Source: CAYWTX01 sp964461295
GTDB lineage: Bacteria; Planctomycetota; Phycisphaerae; SM23-33
Direction of reading: 5' to 3'
DNA length: 15,232 nt
Assembly (NCBI GenBank): GCA_964461295.1
Contig: CAYWTX010000523.1
Coordinates: 1-15,232 of the forward strand
Shown: positions 14,334-15,232 of the stretch, in pieces
Position numbering within the stretch: position 1 is the first letter of the stretch
How the letters are laid out: every line of letters starts with the position of its first letter
Notes under the pieces: model-generated
What the model saw: only the letters and a program-made list of their open reading frames with translations
The model's database searches: none
What the model was told of the DNA's origin: nothing
Program-made: the position numbers and the translations under genes

Positions 14334-15071
14334 TCAGACGTCCAGGCCGTAATCCACCGACATCCGCACCAGGTCCGCCAGCGCCACCGACGGCTCCAGA
14401 CCCAGGGCGCCCAGGACTTCCTCCGGACGCGCCCACAGGTCGCCGACCGGCGCCAGGGCAAAGTGCACTGCACGATCCAGGGACTCCGGTCCCTGGGACT
14501 CTTTTATCATTATATCTATAACCAAAGACCGAAGGTCCACCGTCCGCGCCGCCGGAGGCCTGCCCGGCTTCTTGGCGGGCGACTCGCGCCGGACCGGCCA
14601 GGCCGGCGCCGCCGCGAAGGCGGCGACCGCCTCGCCAATCGCCCCCGCGCGATCCCCGCCCACCGGCAGGACGTATTCCGCCCGCCGGGCCTGCACCTGC
14701 TGACCGGGCGGGATCTCCGCGGCCCGGAAAAACCGCATCCCGCGAGGCGATGCGGCATTGAGCGATCGCACCATGCCCGCGGCGTCCACCGGCGCATCCA
14801 CTGTCGCGACGGCCAGATCGTCCCGGCTGGCGACCCCAACGGAGCGCGGCAGGGCCAGGCGGAGCAGCGGATGCGGGTTGAACCCCTGCGACCACCGCAA
14901 GGGCACGCCGGCGCGGGCGGCCGCGCGATGCACAGCCCGGAGGCAGTCGTGGTGCGACAGAAACCTCAGGTCGCCCCCGACCTCCAACCACAGGCCCCAC
15001 CTGCGGGCAGCAGCCTGATGGGCCTTCGCCGTTTTGTCCGTTTCTGTTTCCAACGTTTCCAATGTCGTCAA
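14334..15071 (-). CDS. DUF2344/TIGR03936 radical-SAM-linked protein
   Basis: This is a protein of about 245 residues of the DUF2344 family (TIGR03936), found fused or next to radical SAM proteins and often beside RNase E/G. Its molecular role is not established; a part in RNA or translation-related modification is a guess from context. The family signature is clear: GDLRFLSHHDCLRAVHRAAA (33-52), then GVPLRWSQGFNPHPLLRLALP (55-75), and the closing RPEEVLGALGL. No ATG or GTG start is available: the frame allows TTG at 15071, 15062 or 15053, and the last has GGAA 5 bases upstream. A 67-bp hairpin ends 1 bp before the first TTG. Near 14478-14516 the gene carries a perfect 8-bp palindrome and an AT-rich stretch encoding a loop (KESQGPESLDR). 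Confidence 0.85.
   Translation of the reverse strand: MTTLETLETETDKTAKAHQAAARRWGLWLEVGGDLRFLSHHDCLRAVHRAAARAGVPLRWSQGFNPHPLLRLALPRSVGVASRDDLAVATVDAPVDAAGMVRSLNAASPRGMRFFRAAEIPPGQQVQARRAEYVLPVGGDRAGAIGEAVAAFAAAPAWPVRRESPAKKPGRPPAARTVDLRSLVIDIMIKESQGPESLDRAVHFALAPVGDLWARPEEVLGALGLEPSVALADLVRMSVDYGLDV
14478..14497. repeat. REP-like palindrome inside the DUF2344 gene
   Basis: CCAGGGAC-TCCG-GTCCCTGG is a perfect 8-bp inverted repeat, similar in design to the CCCAGGGC/GCCCTGGG hairpins near the transposase. It is in frame and encodes part of SQGPESLD, in a probable surface loop. Confidence 0.5.
14510..14515 (-). promoter_or_regulatory. Perfect -10 box inside the DUF2344 gene
   Basis: The minus strand reads TATAAT within a 20-bp AT-rich patch that stands out in GC-rich coding sequence, about 226 bp before the RNase E/G start. 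No good -35 is seen at 16-18 bp. It could give RNase E/G its own promoter. Confidence 0.25.
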
Positions 15072-15072
15072 C

Positions 15073-15139
15073 CCGATACCGGGCGCCGTGGGACCGTCCA
15101 GCGGCGTCCGGCCCCACGGTTTCCGGCGCCCGGCATCGG
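15073..15139 (-). promoter_or_regulatory. Large intergenic hairpin upstream of the DUF2344 gene
   Basis: On the minus strand CCGATGCCGGGCG (15127-15139) pairs with CGCCCGGTATCGG (15073-15085) over 13 bp with one G-U. Above a one-sided bulge, CCGTGGG pairs with CCCACGG (15113-15119 with 15086-15092) over 7 bp. No T-run follows, so a classical terminator is unlikely. It lies 6 bp past the upstream gene's stop and reaches the DUF2344 start region. Confidence 0.6.
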
Positions 15140-15145
15140 TCCCTG

Positions 15146-15232
15146 TCAGTCCGTCACCGCCTCGGGAAAGAACTTGTGCGACTCCACGCTCAGGAAGTTC
15201 AGCACTTCCCGGTCGGTGTCGAAGCTCATCAC
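15146..15232 (-). CDS. 3' end of an unidentified protein gene (partial)
   Basis: This is the last 28 codons and TGA of a frame that enters from the right edge. It ends in FDTDREVLNFLSVESHKFFP and a short EAVTD tail. An in-frame ATG at 15229 follows a GTG, but the fragment reads as a C-terminus rather than a complete 27-residue peptide. In other bacteria a radical SAM gene often precedes DUF2344 and RNase E/G, but nothing here shows that this is one. I do not recognise it. Confidence 0.55.
   Translation of the reverse strand: MMSFDTDREVLNFLSVESHKFFPEAVTD

Noticed and set aside
11786..14521. A 911-codon plus-strand open frame opposite RNase E/G
   Set aside because: It is antisense to a clear RNase E/G gene and is Arg/Ala/His/Leu-rich with no domain, the usual shadow of GC-rich third-position codon bias.

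Overview
The window is GC-rich DNA from a bacterium that most resembles a planctomycete, probably an environmental or draft-assembly relative of Phycisphaerae. This is inference from several traits: a PEP-CTERM sorting tail on a secreted peptidase, a MocA-type oxidoreductase with sugar isomerases, a large RNase E/G with an arginine-rich tail next to a DUF2344 protein, and palindromic repeats around an IS200-like transposase. Every gene I can support lies on the minus strand, so transcription runs from high to low coordinates. The long plus-strand frames are antisense shadows of GC-rich codon usage.

Reading from high to low coordinates: the 3' end of an unidentified gene (15146-15232) is followed by a large hairpin, then a DUF2344/TIGR03936 protein and RNase E/G, which form a likely RNA-processing operon. 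Next come an ABC-transporter ATPase of the UgpC/MalK type (10536-11663), a repeat-bearing spacer, and a TIM-barrel sugar isomerase/epimerase (9361-10197). A small PilZ protein (8765-9091) comes next. Just past its stop lies a strong-looking promoter that faces a LuxR-type regulator whose receiver domain has lost its phosphorylation residues (7735-8478). Below that is a two-gene carbohydrate unit: a cupin/phosphomannose-isomerase-like protein and a second TIM-barrel isomerase (5090-7554).

From 5012 down to 3525 is an accessory patch. It holds a lone UPF0175 antitoxin-like gene, an unexplained 111-codon open frame, and an IS200/RAYT-like transposase bracketed by direct and inverted palindromic repeats, with three tandem units of about 69 bp. 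Then come a Gfo/Idh/MocA oxidoreductase (2350-3495) and a secreted protease pair: an M28 metallopeptidase with a PEP-CTERM tail, and a subtilisin-like protease that stops before its catalytic serine at the window edge.

The two isomerases, the oxidoreductase, the cupin protein and the ABC ATPase together suggest uptake and isomerisation/oxidation of sugars or polyols; the substrate cannot be told from sequence. The most unusual parts are the repeat/transposase module, the phosphorylation-independent regulator with its long structured leader, and the orphan antitoxin with its unexplained downstream frame. I see no CRISPR array, tRNA or rRNA.
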